This document shows positions 39,135-52,829 of a stretch of 64,000 nucleotides of DNA, piece after piece; position 1 is the first letter of the stretch; each line of letters begins with the position of its first letter. Source of the DNA: Lasioglossum baleicum. Taxonomy: Eukaryota; Arthropoda; Insecta; Hymenoptera; Halictidae. The stretch is taken from NCBI RefSeq assembly GCF_051020765.1, contig NW_027469527.1, forward strand, positions 1 through 64,000, given 5' to 3'. A program made the translations under genes and the position numbers. Below the pieces are notes generated by a model. That model was not told where the DNA came from, did no database searches, and saw nothing but the letters and a program-made list of their open reading frames with translations.

Positions 39135-42100
39135 AGCCAGCGGGATGCATCCTCTCGCACGTGTTTTTACTCGACTAGCCTGCGGGATGCATCCTCTCGC
39201 ACGTGTTTTTACTCGAGTAGTCTGCGGGATGCATCCTCTCGCACGTGTTTTTACTCGACTAGCCTGCGGGGTGCATCCTCTCGCACGTGTTTTTACTCGA
39301 CTAGCCTGCGGGATGCATCCTCTCGCACGTGTTTTTACTCGACTAGCCTGCGGGATGCATCCTCTCGCACGTGTTTTTACTCGAGTAACCTGCGGGATGC
39401 ATCCTCTCGCACGTGTTTTTACTCTACTAGCCTGCGGGGTGCATCCTCTCGCACGTGTTTTTACTCGACTAGCCTGCGGGATGCATCCTCTCGCACGTGT
39501 TTTTACTCGACCGGCCTGCGGAATGCATCCTCTCGCACGTGTTTTTACTCGTCTAGGCTGCGGGATGCATCCTCTCGCACGTGTTTTTACTCGAGTAGTC
39601 TGCGGGATGCATCCTCTCGCACGTGTTTTTACTCGACTAGCCTGCGGGATGTATCCTCTCGCACGTGTTTTTACTCGACTAGCCTGCGGGATGCATCCTC
39701 TCGCACGTGTTTTTACTCGAGTAGCCTGCGGGATGCATACTCTCGCACGTGTTTTTACTCGACTAGCCTGCGGGGTGCATCCTCTCGCACGTGTTTTTAC
39801 TCGACTACCCTGCGGGATGCATCCTCTCGCACGTGTTTTTACTCGACTAGCCTGCGGGATGCATCCTCTCGCACGTGTTTTTACTCGACTAGCCTGCGGG
39901 ATGCATCCTCTCGCACGTGTTTTTACTCGACTAGCCTGCGGGATGCATCCTCTCGCACGTGTTTTTACTCGACTAGCCTGCGGGATGCATCCTCTCGCAC
40001 GTGTTTTTACTCGACTAGCCTGCGGGATGCATCCTCTCGCACGTGTTTTTACTCGAGTAACCTGCGGGATGCATCCTCTCGCACGTGTTTTTACTCTACT
40101 AGCCTGCGGGGTGGATCCTCTCGCACGTGTTTTTACTCGACTAGCCTGCGGGATGCATCCTCTCGCACGTGTTTTTACTCGACTAGCCAGCGGGATGCAT
40201 CCTCTCGCACGTGTTTTTACTCGACTAGCCTGCGGGATGCATCCTCTCGCACGTGTTTTTACTCGAGTAGTCTGCGGGATGCATCCTCTCGCACGTGTTT
40301 TTACTCGACTAGCCTGCGGGGTGCATCCTCTCGCACGTGTTTTTACTCGACTAGCCTGCGGGATGCATCCTCTCGCACGTGTTTTTACTCGACTAGCCTG
40401 CGGGATGCATCCTCTCGCACGTGTTTTTACTCGAGTAACCTGCGGGATGCATTCTCTCGCACGTGTTTTTACTCTACTAGCCTGCGGGGTGCATCCTCTC
40501 GCACGTGTTTTTACTCGACTAGCCTGCGGGATGCATCCTCTCGCACGTGTTTTTACTCGACCGGCCTGCGGAATGCATCCTCTCGCACGTGTTTTTACTC
40601 GTCTAGGCTGCGGGATGCATCCTCTCGCACGTGTTTTTACTCGAGTAGTCTGCGGGATGCATCCTCTCGCACGTGTTTTTACTCGACTAGCCTGCGGGGT
40701 GCATCCTCTCGCACGTGTTTTTACTCGACTAGCCTGCGGGATGCATCCTCTCGCACGTGTTTTTACTCGACTAGCCTGCGGGATACATCCTCTCGCACGT
40801 GTTTTTACTCGACTAGCCTGAGGGGTGCATCCTCTTGCACGTGTTTTTACTCGACTAGCCTGCGGGATTCATCCTCTCGCACGTGTTTTTACTCGACTAG
40901 CCTGCGGGATGCATCCTCTCGCACGTGTTTTTACTCGACTAGCCTGCGGGATGCATCCTCTCGCACGTGTTTTTACTCGAGTAGTCTGCGGGATGCATCC
41001 TCTCGCACGTGTTTTTACTCGACTAGCCTGCGGGGTGCATCCTCTCGCACGTGTTTTTACTCGACTAGCCTGCGGGATGCATCCTCTCGCACGTGTTTTT
41101 ACTCGACTAGCCTGCGGGATGCATCCTCTCGCACGTGATTTTGCCCGACTAGCCTGCGTGATGCATCCTCTCGCACGTGTTTTTACTCGACTAGCCTGCG
41201 GGATGCATCCTCTCGCACGTGTTTTTACTCGACTAGCCTGCGGGATGCATCCTCTCGCACGTGTTTTTACTCGACCGGCCTGCGGAATGCATCCTCTCGC
41301 ACGTGTTTTTACTCGTCTAGGCTGCGGGATACATCCTCTCGCACGTGTTTTTGCTCGACTAGCCTGCGGGATGCATCCTCTCGCACGTGTTTTTACTCGA
41401 CTAGCCTGCGGGATGCATCCTCTCGCACGTGTTTTTACTCGACTAGCCTGCGGGATGCATCCTCTCGCACGTGTTTTTATTCGACTAGCCTGCGGGATGC
41501 ATCCTCTCGCACGTGATTTTACTCGACTTGCCTGCTGGATGCATCCTCTCGCATGTGTTTTTACTCGACTAGCCTGCGGGATGCATCCTCTCGCACGTGT
41601 TTTTACTCGACTAGCCTGCGGGATGCATCCTCTCGCACGTGTTTTTACTCGACTAGCCTGCGGGATGCATCCTCTCGCACGTGTTTTTACTCGTCTAGGC
41701 TGCGGGATGCACCCTCTCGCACGTGTTTTTGCTCGACTAGCCTGCGGGATGCATCCTCTCGCACGTGTTTTTACTCGACTAGCCTGCGGGATGCATCCTC
41801 TCGCACGTGTTTTTACTCGACTAGCCTGCGGGATGCATCCTCTCGCACGTGTTTTTACTCGACCGGCCTGCGGAATGCATCCTCTCGCACGTGTTTTTAC
41901 TCGTCTAGGCTGCGGGATACATCCTCTCGCACGTGTTTTTGCTCGACTAGCCTGCGGGATGCATCCTCTCGCACGTGTTTTTACTCGACTAGCCTGCGGG
42001 ATGCATCCTCTCGCACGTGTTTTTACTCGACTAGCCTGCGGGATGCATCCTCTCGCACGTGTTTTTATTCGACTAGCCTGCGGGATGCATCCTCTCGCAC

Positions 42101-44394
42101 GTGATTTTACTCGACTTGCCTGCGGGATGCATCCTCTCGCATGTGTTTTTACTCGACTAGCCTGCGGGATGCATCCTCTCGCACGTGTTTTTACTCGACT
42201 AGCCTACGGGACGCATCCTCTCGCACGTGTTTTTACTCGACTAGCCTGCGGGAAGCATCCTCTCGCACGTGTTTTTACTCGACTAGCCTGCGGGAAGCAT
42301 CCTCTCGCACGTGTTTTTACTCGTCTAAGCTGCGGGATGCATCCTCTCGCACGTGTTTTTACTCGACTAGCCTGCGGGAAGCATCCTCTCGCACGTGTTT
42401 TTACTCGACTAGCCTGCGGGATGCATCCTCTCGCACGTGTTTTTACTCGACTAGCCTGCGGGATGCATCCTCTCGCACGTGTTTTTATTCGACTAGGCTG
42501 CGGGATGCATCCTCTCGCACGTGATTTTACTCGACTAGCCTGCGGGATGCATCCTCTCGCACGTGTTTTTACTCGACTAGCCTGCGGGATACATCCTCTC
42601 GCACGTGTATTTACTCGACTAGCCTGCGGGGTGCATCCTCTCGCACGTGTTTTTCTTCGACTAGCCTGCGGGATGCATCCTCTCGCACGTGTTTTTACTC
42701 GACTAGCCTGCGGGATGCATCCTCTCGCACGTGTTTTTACTCGAGTAGCCTGCGGGATGCATCCTCTCGCACGTGTTTTTACTCGACTAGCCTGCGGGAT
42801 GCATCCTCTCGCACGTGTTTTTACTCGACTAGCCTACGGGATGTATCCTCTCGCACGTGTTTTTACTCTACTAGCCTGCGGGGTGCATCCTCTCGCACGT
42901 GTTTTTACTCGACTAGCCTGCGGGGTGCATCCTCTCGCACGTGTTTTTACTCGACTAGCCTGCGGGATGTATCCTCTCGCACGTGTTTTTACTCGACTAG
43001 CCTGCGGGATGCATCCTCTCGCACGTGTTTTTACTCGACTACCCTGCGGGATGCATCCTCTCGCACGTGTTTTTACTCGACTAGCCTGCGGGATGCATCC
43101 TCTCGCACGTGTTTTTACTCGACTAGCCTGCGGGATGCATCCTCTCGCACGTGTTTTTACTCGACTAGCCTGCGGGAAGCATCCTCTCGCACGTGTTTTT
43201 ACTCGTCTAAGCTGCGGGATGCATCCTCTCGCACGTGTTTTTACTCGACTAGCCTGCGGGAAGCATCCTCTCGCACGTGTTTTTACTCGACTAGCCTGCG
43301 GGGTGCATCCTCTCGCACGTGTTTTTACTCGACTACCCTGCGGGATGCATCCTCTCGCACGTGTTTTTACTCGACTAGCCTGCGGGATGCATCCTCTCGC
43401 ACGTGTTTTTACTCGACTAGCCTGCGGGATGCATCCTCTCGCACGTGTTTTTACTCGACTAGCCTGCGGGATGCATCCTCTCGCACGTGTTTTTACTCGA
43501 CTAGCCTGCGGGATGCATCCTCTCGCACGTGTTTTTACTTGACTAGCCTGCGGGATGCATCCTCTCGCACGTGTTTTTACTCGAGTAACCTGCGGGATGC
43601 ATCCTCTCGCACGTGTTTTTACTCTACTAGCCTGCGGGGTGCATCCTCTCGCAGGTGTTTTTACTCGACTAGCCTGCGGGATGCATCCTCTCGCACGTGT
43701 TTTTACTCGACTAGCCAGCGGGATGCATCCTCTCGCACGTGTTTTTACTCGACTAGCCTGCGGGATGCATCCTCTCGCACGTGTTTTTACTCGAGTAGTC
43801 TGCGGGATGCATCCTCTCGCACGTGTTTTTACTCGACTAGCCTGCGGGCTGCATCCTCTCGCACGTGTTTTTACTCGAGTAGCCTGCGGGATGCATCCTC
43901 TCGCACGTGTTTTTACTCGACTAGCCTGCGGGATGCATCCTCTCGCACGTGTTTTTACTCGAGTAACCTGCGGGATGCATCCTCTCGCACGTGTTTTTAC
44001 TCTACTAGCCTGCGGGGTGCATCCTCTCGCACGTGTTTTTACTCGACTAGCCTGCGGGATGCATCCTCTCGCACGTGTTTTTACTCGACCGGCCTGCGGA
44101 ATGCATCCTCTCGCACGTGTTTTTACTCGTCTAGGCTGCGGGATGCATCCTCTCGCACGTGTTTTTACTCGAGTAGTCTGCGGGATGCATCCTCTCGCAC
44201 GTGTTTTTACTCGACTAGCCTGCGGGGTGCATCCTCTCGCACGTGTTTTTACTCGACTAGCCTGCGGGATGCATCCTCTCGCACGTGTTTTTACTCGACT
44301 AGCCTGCGGGATACATCCTCTCGCACGTGTTTTTACTCGACTAGCCTGAGGGGTGCATCCTCTTGCACGTGTTTTTACTCGACTAGCCTGCGGG
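39135..44394. repeat. 5.3-kb duplicated segment, copy B
   Basis: Partner of 32,331-37,590 at +6,804 bp. The only difference I noticed in the marked units is GCAGGTG at about 43,651-43,657, where copy A has GCACGTG. Silent differences in the conceptual reading frames were not scored base by base. From about 38,095 onward the flank of copy A also matches the flank of copy B, at 7,140 bp offset (45,235). The extra 336 bp includes the six-unit deletion at 37,549. Confidence 0.88.
40816..41160. repeat. Core block copy 9 (inside duplicated copy B)
   Basis: Lies 78 units after the deleted block at 37,549 and 162 units after copy 8. Confidence 0.9.
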
Positions 44395-44688
44395 ATTCAT
44401 CCTCTCGCACGTGTTTTTACTCGACTAGCCTGCGGGATGCATCCTCTCGCACGTGTTTTTACTCGACTAGCCTGCGGGATGCATCCTCTCGCACGTGTTT
44501 TTACTCGAGTAGTCTGCGGGATGCATCCTCTCGCACGTGTTTTTACTCGACTAGCCTGCGGGGTGCATCCTCTCGCACGTGTTTTTACTCGACTAGCCTG
44601 CGGGATGCATCCTCTCGCACGTGTTTTTACTCGACTAGCCTGCGGGATGCATCCTCTCGCACGTGATTTTGCCCGACTAGCCTGCGTG
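44344..44688. repeat. Core block copy 10
   Basis: Lies 84 units after copy 9. This is the intact counterpart of the deleted block at 37,549. Confidence 0.9.
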
Positions 44689-46905
44689 ATGCATCCTCTC
44701 GCACGTGTTTTTACTCGACTAGCCTGCGGGATGCATCCTCTCGCACGTGTTTTTACTCGACTAGCCTGCGGGATGCATCCTCTCGCACGTGTTTTTACTC
44801 GACCGGCCTGCGGAATGCATCCTCTCGCACGTGTTTTTACTCGTCTAGGCTGCGGGATGCATCCTCTCGCACGTGTTTTTGCTCGACTAGCCTGCGGGAT
44901 GCATCCTCTCGCACGTGTTTTTACTCGACTAGCCTGCGGGATGCATCCTCTCGCACGTGTTTTTACTCGACTAGCCTGCGGGATGCATCCTCTCGCACGT
45001 GCTTTTATTCGACTAGCCTGCGGGATGCATCCTCTCGCACGTGATTTTACTCGACTTGCCTGCGGGATGCATCCTCTCGCATGTGTTTTTACTCGACTAG
45101 CCTGCGGGATGCATCCTCTCGCACGTGTTTTTACTCGACTAGCCTACGGGATGTATCCTCTCGCACGTGTTTTTACTCGACTAGCCTGCGGGATGCATCC
45201 TCTCGCACGTGTTTTTACTTGACTAGCCTGCGGGATGTATCCTCTCGCACGTGTTTTTACTCGACTAGCCTGCGGGATGCATCCTCTCGCACGTGTTTTT
45301 ACTCGACTAGCCTGCGGGATGCATCCTCTCGCACGTGTTTTTACTCGACTAGCCTGCGGGATGCATCCTCTCGCACGTGTTTTTACTCGTCTAGGCTGCG
45401 GGATGCATCCTCTCGCACGTGTTTTTACTCGAGTAGCCTGCGGGATGCATCCTCTCGCACGTGTTTTTACTCGACTAGCCTGCGGGATGCATCCTCTCGC
45501 ACGTGGTTTTACTCGACTAGCCTGCGGGATGCATCCTCTCGCACGTGTTTTTACTCGACTAGCCTGCGGGATGCATCCTCTCGCACGTGTTTTTACTCGA
45601 CTAGCCTGCGGGATGCATCCTCTCGCACGTGTTTTTACTTGACTAGCCTGCGGGATGCATCCTCTCGCACGTGTTTTTACTCGAGTAACCTGCGGGATGC
45701 ATCCTCTCGCACGTGTTTTTACTCTACTAGCCTGCGGGGTGCATCCTCTCGCACGTGTTTTTACTCGACTAGCCTGCGGGATGCATCCTCTCGCACGTGT
45801 TTTTATTCGACTAGCCAGCGGGATGCATCCTCTCGCACGTGTTTTTACTCGACTAGCCTGCGGGATGCATCCTCTCGCACGTGTTTTTACTCGAGTAGTC
45901 TGCGGGATGCATCCTCTCGCACGTGTTTTTACTCGACTTGCCTGCGGGGTGCATCCTCTCGCACGTGTTTTTACTCGACTAGCCTGCGGGATGCATCCTC
46001 TCGCACGTGTTTTTACTCGACTAGCCTGCGGGATGCATCCTCTCGCACGTGTTTTTACTCGACTAGCCTGCGGGATGCATCCTCTCGCACGTGTTTTTAC
46101 TCGACTAGCCTGCGGGATGCATCCTCTCGCACGTGTTTTTACTCGAGTAACCTGCGGGATGCATCCTCTCGCACCTGTTTTTACTCTACTAGCCTGCGGG
46201 GTGGATCCTCTCGCACGTGTTTTTACTCGACTAGCCTGCGGGATGCATCCTCTCGCACGTGTTTTTACTCGACTAGCCAGCGGGATGCATCCTCTCGCAC
46301 GTGTATTTACTCGACTAGCCTGCGGGATGCATCCTCTCGCACGTGTTTTTACTCGAGTAGTCTGCGGGATGCATCCTCTCGCACGTGTTTTTACTCGACT
46401 AGCCTGCGGGGTGCATCCTCTCGCACGTGTTTTTACTCGACTAGCCTGCGGGATGCATCCTCTCGCACGTGTTTTTACTCGACTAGCCTGCGGGATGCAT
46501 CCTCTCGCACGTGTTTTTACTCGAGTAACCTGCGGGATGCATCCTCTCGCACGTGTTTTTACTCTACTAGCCTGCGGGGTGCATCCTCTCGCACGTGTTT
46601 TTACTCGACTAGCCTGCGGGATGCATCCTCTCGCACGTGTTTTTACTCGACCGGCCTGCGGAATGCATCCTCTCGCACGTGTTTTTACTCGTCTAGGCTG
46701 CGGGATGCATCCTCTCGCACGTGTTTTTACTCGAGTAGTCGGCGGGATGCATCCTCTCGCACGTGTTTTTACTCGACTAGCCTGCGGGGTGCATCCTCTC
46801 GCACGTGTTTTTACTCGACTAGCCTGCGGGATGCATCCTCTCGCACGTGTTTTTACTCGACTAGCCTGCGGGATACATCCTCTCGCACGTGTTTTTACTC
46901 GACTA

Positions 46906-47250
46906 GCCTGAGGGGTGCATCCTCTTGCACGTGTTTTTACTCGACTAGCCTGCGGGATTCATCCTCTCGCACGTGTTTTTACTCGACTAGCCTGCGGGAT
47001 GCATCCTCTCGCACGTGTTTTTACTCGACTAGCCTGCGGGATGCATCCTCTCGCACGTGTTTTTACTCGAGTAGTCTGCGGGATGCATCCTCTCGCACGT
47101 GTTTTTACTCGACTAGCCTGCGGGGTGCATCCTCTCGCACGTGTTTTTACTCGACTAGCCTGCGGGATGCATCCTCTCGCACGTGTTTTTACTCGACTAG
47201 CCTGCGGGATGCATCCTCTCGCACGTGATTTTGCCCGACTAGCCTGCGTG
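46906..47250. repeat. Core block copy 11
   Basis: Lies 61 units after copy 10. The preceding CTCGAGTAGTC unit has a private GTCGGCGGG change (about 46,739). Confidence 0.9.
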
Positions 47251-49098
47251 ATGCATCCTCTCGCACGTGTTTTTACTCGACTAGCCTGCGGGATGCATCC
47301 TCTCGCACGTGTTTTTACTCGACTAGCCTGCGGGATGCATCCTCTCGCACGTGTTTTTACTCGACCGGCCTGCGGAATGCATCCTCTCGCACGTGTTTTT
47401 ACTCGTCTAGGCTGCGGGATGCATCCTCTCGCACGTGTTTTTGCTCGACTAGCCTGCGGGATGCATCCTCTCGTACGTGTTTTTACTCGACTAGCCTGCG
47501 GGATGCATCCTCTCGCACGTGTTTTTACTCGACTAGCCTGCGGGATGCATCCTCTCGCACGTGTTTTTATTCGACTAGCCTGCGGGATGCATCCTCTCGC
47601 ACGTGATTTTACTCGACTTGCCTGCGGGATGCATCCTCTCGCATGTGTTTTTACTCGACTAGCCTGCGGGATGCATCCTCTCGCACGTGTTTTTACTCGA
47701 CTAGCCTGCGGGATGCATCCTCTCGCACGTGTTTTTACTCGACTAGCCTGCGGGATGCATCCTCTCGCACGTGTTTTTACTCGTCTAGGCTGCGGGATGC
47801 ACCCTCTCGCATGTGTTTTTGCTCGACTAGCCTGCGGGATGCATCCTCTCGCACGTGTTTTTACTCGACTAGCCAGCGGGATGCATCCTCTCGCACGTGT
47901 TTTTACTCGACTAGCCTACGGGACGCATCCTCTCGCACGTGTTTTTACTCGACTAGCCTGCGGGATGCATCCTCTCGCACGTGTTTTTACTCGACTAGCC
48001 TGCGGGAAGCATCCTCTCGCACGTGTTTTTACTCGTCTAAGCTGCGGGATGCATCCTCTCGCACGTGTTTTTACTCGACTAGCCTGCGGGAAGCATCCTC
48101 TCGCACGTGTTTTTACTCGACTAGCCTGCGGGATGCATCCTCTCGCACGTGTTTTTACTCGACTAGCCTGCGGGATGCATCCTCTCGCACGTGTTTTTAC
48201 TCGACTAGCCTACGGGATGTATCCTCTCGCACGTGTTTTTACTCGACTAGCCTGCGGGATGCATCCTCTCGCACGTGTTTTTATTCGACTAGCCTGCGGG
48301 ATGCATCCTCTCGCACGTGATTTTACTCGACTAGCCTGCGGGATGCATCCTCTCGCACGTGATTTTACTCGACTAGCCTGCGGGATGCATCCTCTCGCAC
48401 GTGTTTTTACTCGACTAGCCTGCGGGATGCATCCTCTCGCACGTGTTTTTACTCGAGTAGCCTGCGGGATGCATCCTCTCGCACGTGTTTTTACTCGACT
48501 AGCCTGCTGGGTGCATCCTCTCGCACGTGTTTTTACTCGACTAGCCTGCGGGATGCATCCTCTCGCACGTGTTTTTACTCGACTAGCCTGCGGGATGCAT
48601 CCTCTCGCACGTGTTTTTACTCGACTAGCCTGCGGGATGCATCCTCTCGCACGTGTTTTTACTCGTCTAGGCTGCGGGATGCATCGTCTCGCACGTGTTT
48701 TTACTCGACTAGCCTGCGGGATGCATCCTCTCGCACGTGTTTTTACTCGACTAGCCTGCGGGATGCATCCTCTCGCACGTGTTTTTACTCGACTAGCCTG
48801 CTGGGTGCATCCTCTCGCACGTGTTTTTACTCGACTAGCCTGCGGGATGCATCCTCTCGCACGTGTTTTTACTCGACTAGCCTGCGGGATGCATCCTCTC
48901 GCACGTGTTTTTACTCGACTAGCCTGCGGGATGCATCCTCTCGCACGTGTTTTTACTCGTCTAGGCTGCGGGATGCATCGTCTCGCACGTGTTTTTACTC
49001 GACTAGCCTGCGGGATGCATCCTCTCGCACGTGTTTTTACTCGACTAGCCTGCGGGATGCATCCTCTCGCACGTGTTTTTACTCGACTAGCCTGCGGG

Positions 49099-49225
49099 AT
49101 GCATCATCTCGCACGTGTTTTTGCTCGACTAGCCTGCGGGATGCATCCTCTCGCACCTGTTTTTGCTCGACTAGCCTGCGGGACGCATCCTCTGGCACGT
49201 GTTCTTCACTCGACTAGCCTGCGGG
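49099..49225. repeat. Divergent three-unit cassette, copy 3
   Basis: Same three units. It is followed after a single plain unit by CTCTACTAG (about 49,248), so two plain units and the CTCGAGTAAC unit found after copy 1 are missing here. Confidence 0.92.
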
Positions 49226-50972
49226 ATGCATCCTCTCGCACGTGTTTTTACTCTACTAGCCTGCGGGGTGCATCCTCTCGCACGTGTTTTTACTCGACTA
49301 GCCTGCGGGATGCATCCTCTCGCACGTGTTTTTACTCGACTAGCCAGCGGGATGCATCCTCTCGCACGTGTTTTTACTCGACTAGCCTGCGGGATGCATC
49401 CTCTCGCACGTGTTTTTACTCGACTAGCCTGCGGGAAGCATCCTCTCGCACGTGTTTTTACTCGACTAGCCTGCGGGATGCATCCTCTCGCACGTGTTTT
49501 TACTCGACTAGCCTGCGGGATGCATCCTCTCGCACGTGTTTTTATTCGACTAGCCTGCGGGATACATCCTCTCGCAAGTGTTTTTACTCGACTAGCCTGC
49601 GGGGTGCATCCTCTCGCACGTGTTTTTACTCGACTAGCCTGCGGGATGCATCCTCTCGCACGTGTTTTTACTCGACTAGCCTGCGGGATGCATCCTCTCG
49701 CACGTGTTTTTACTCGAGTAGCCTGCGGGATGCATCCTCTCGCACGTGTTTTTACTCGACTAGCCTGCGGGGTGCATCCTCTCGCACGTGTTTTTACTCG
49801 ACTAGCCTGCGGGATGCATCCTCTCGCACGTGTTTTTACTCGACTAGCCTGCGGGATGCATCCTCTCGCACGTGATTTTGCCCGACTAGCCTGCGTGATG
49901 CATCCTCTCGCACGTGTTTTTACTCGACTAGCCTGCGGGATGCATCATCTCGCACGTGTTTTTGCTCGACTAGCCTGCGGGATGCATCCTCTCGCACGTG
50001 TTTTTACTCGACCGGCCTGCGGAATGCATCCTCTCGCACGTGTTTTTACTCGTCTAGGCTGCGGGATGCATCCTCTCGCACGTGTTTTTACTCGAGTAGT
50101 CTGCGGGATGCATCCTCTCGCACGTGTTTTTACTCGACTAGCCTGCGGGGTGCATCCTCTCGCACGTGTTTTTACTCGACTAGCCTGCGGGATGCATCCT
50201 CTCGCACGTGTTTTTACTCGACTAGCCTGCGGGATACATCCTCTCGCACGTGTTTTTACTCGACTAGCCTGAGGGGTGCATCCTCTTCCACGTGTTTTTA
50301 CTCGACTAGCCTGCGGGATGCATCCTCTCGCACGTGTTTTTACTCGACTAGCCTGCGGGATGCATCCTCTCGCACGTGATTTTGCCCGACTATCCTGCGT
50401 GATGCATCCTCTCGCACGTGTTTTTACTCGACTAGCCTGCGGGATGCATCCTCTCGCACGTGTTTTTACTCGACTAGCCTGCGGGATGCATCCTCTCGCA
50501 CGTGTTTTTACTCGACCGGCCTGCGGAATGCATCCTCTCGCACGTGTTTTTACTCGTCTAGGCTGCGGGATGCATCCTCTCGCACGTGTTTTTACTCGAG
50601 TAGTCTGCGGGATGCATCCTCTCGCACGTGTTTTTACTCGACTAGCCTGCGGGGTGCATCCTCTCGCACGTGTTTTTACTCGACTAGCCTGCGGGATGCA
50701 TCCTCTCGCACGTGTTTTTACTCGACTAGCCTGCGGGATACATCCTCTCGCACGTGTTTTTACTCGACTAGCCTGAGGGGTGCATCCTCTTGCACGTGTT
50801 TTTACTCGACTAGCCTGCGGGATTCATCCTCTCGCACGTGTTTTTACTCGACTAGCCTGCGGGATGCATCCTCTCGCACGTGTTTTTACTCGAGTAACCT
50901 GCGGGATGCATCCTCTCGCACGTGTTTTTACTCTACTAGCCTGCGGGGTGCATCCTCTCGCACGTGTTTTTA

Positions 50973-50983
50973 CTCCGACTAGC
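50973..50983. other. One-base insertion at a block junction
   Basis: ACTCCGACTAG replaces ACTCGACTAG. It lies exactly where a GGGGTGCAT unit of one block type meets the first unit of cassette copy 4, a junction seen nowhere else in the window. Confidence 0.88.
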
Positions 50984-50990
50984 CTGCGGG

Positions 50991-51117
50991 ATGCATCATC
51001 TCGCACGTGTTTTTGCTCGACTAGCCTGCGGGATGCATCCTCTCGCACCTGTTTTTGCTCGACTAGCCTGCGGGACGCATCCTCTGGCACGTGTTCTTCA
51101 CTCGACTAGCCTGCGGG
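50991..51117. repeat. Divergent three-unit cassette, copy 4
   Basis: Same three units, joined on the left directly to a GGGGTGCAT unit through an abnormal ACTCCGACTAG (50,973-50,983). To the right, after four plain units (one of them missing a G), comes TTAATCGAGTAAC (about 51,265), which also follows copies 5 and 6 but not 1 to 3. Confidence 0.92.
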
Positions 51118-51194
51118 ATGCATCCTCTCGCACGTGTTTTTACTCGACTAGCCTGCGGGATGCATCCTCTCGCACGTGTTTTTACTCGACTAGC

Positions 51195-51206
51195 CTGCGG
51201 ATGCAT
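51195..51206. other. One-base deletion in the GGG run
   Basis: CCTGCGGATGCAT instead of CCTGCGGGATGCAT, giving a 41-bp unit. Confidence 0.88.
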
Positions 51207-52829
51207 CCTCTCGCACGTGTTTTTACTCGACTAGCCTGCGGGATGCATCCTCTCGCACGTGTTTTTAATCGAGTAACCTGCGGGATGCATCCTCTCGCAC
51301 GTGTTTTTACTCTACTAGCCTGCGGGGTGCATCCTCTCGCACGTGTTTTTACTCGACTAGCCTGCGGGATGCATCCTCTCGCACGTGTTTTTACTCGACT
51401 AGCCAGCGGGATGCATCCTCTCGCACGTGTTTTTACTCGACTAGCCTGCGGGATGCATCCTCTCGCACGTGTTTTTACTCGACTAGCCTGCGGGAAGCAT
51501 CCTCTCGCACGTGTTTTTACTCGACTAGCCTGCGGGATACATCCTCTCGCAAGTGTTTTTACTCGACTAGCCTGCGGGGTGCATCCTCTCGCACGTGTTT
51601 TTACTCGACTAGCCTGCGGGATGCATCCTCTCGCACGTGTTTTTACTCGACTAGCCTGCGGGATGCATCCTCTCGCACGTGTTTTTACTCGAGTAGCCTG
51701 CGGGATGCATCCTCTCGCACGTGTTTTTACTCGACTAGCCTGCGGGGTGCATCCTCTCGCACGTGTTTTTACTCGACTAGCCTGCGGGATGCATCCTCTC
51801 GCACGTGTTTTTACTCGACTAGCCTGCGGGATGCATCCTCTCGCACGTGATTTTGCCCGACTAGCCTGCGTGATGCATCCTCTCGCACGTGTTTTTACTC
51901 GACTAGCCTGCGGGATGCATCCTCTCGCACGTGTTTTTACTCGACTAGCCTGCGGGATGCATCCTCTCGCACGTGTTTTTACTCGACTAGCCTGCGGGAT
52001 GCATCCTCTCGCACGTGTTTTTACTCGACTAGCCTGCGGGATGCATCCTCTCGCACGTGTTTTTACTCGACTAGCCTGCGGGATGCATCCTCTCGCACGT
52101 GTTTTTATTCGACTAGCCTGCGGGATACATCCTCTCGCAAGTGTTTTTACTCGACTAGCCTGCGGGGTGCATCCTCTCGCACGTGTTTTTACTCGACTAG
52201 CCTGCGGGATGCATCCTCTCGCACGTGTTTTTACTCGACTAGCCTGCGGGATGCATCCTCTCGCACGTGTTTTTACTCGAGTATCCTGCGGGATGCATCC
52301 TCTCGCACGTGTTTTTACTCGACTAGCCTGCGGGGTGCATCCTCTCGCACGTGTTTTTACTCGACTAGCCTGCGGGATGCATCCTCTCGCACGTGTTTTT
52401 ACTCGACTAGCCTGCGGGATGCATCCTCTCGCACGTGATTTTGCCCGACTAGCCTGCGTGATGCATCCTCTCGCACGTGTTTTTACTCGACTAGCCTGCG
52501 GGATGCATCCTCTCGCACGTGTTTTTGCTCGACTAGCCTGCGGGATGCATCCTCTCGCACGTGTTTTTACTCGACCGGCCTGCGGAATGCATCCTCTCGC
52601 ACGTGTTTTTACTCGTCTAGGCTGCGGGATGCATCCTCTCGCACGTGTTTTTACTCGAGTAGTCTGCGGGATGCATCCTCTCGCACGTGTTTTTACTCGA
52701 CTAGCCTGCGGGGTGCATCCTCTCGCACGTGTTTTTACTCGACTAGCCTGCGGGATGCATCCTCTCGCACGTGTTTTTACTCGACTAGCCTGCGGGATAC
52801 ATCCTCTCGCACGTGTTTTTACTCGACTA

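Larger units (their letters stand above)
49099..51117. repeat. Shuffled region between cassette copies 3 and 4
   Basis: About 2 kb in which fragments of the core block, GACCGGCC series and cassette are joined in orders not seen further left. A lone GCATCATC unit (about 49,947) sits outside any cassette. Core-block markers occur at 50,276 and 50,780, only 12 units apart. The 50,276 marker has CCTCTTCCAC instead of CCTCTTGCAC and is five units short of the normal distance to GATTTTGCCC (50,378). Confidence 0.8.

Noticed and set aside
3685..46210. GGATCC (BamHI) units as engineered cloning sites (e.g. 3,687, 7,392, 33,306)
   Set aside because: The site arises from a single C to G change in a GGGGTGCATCC unit (giving GGGGTGGATCC) and recurs with the rest of its block. 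It is an inherited monomer variant, not vector sequence.
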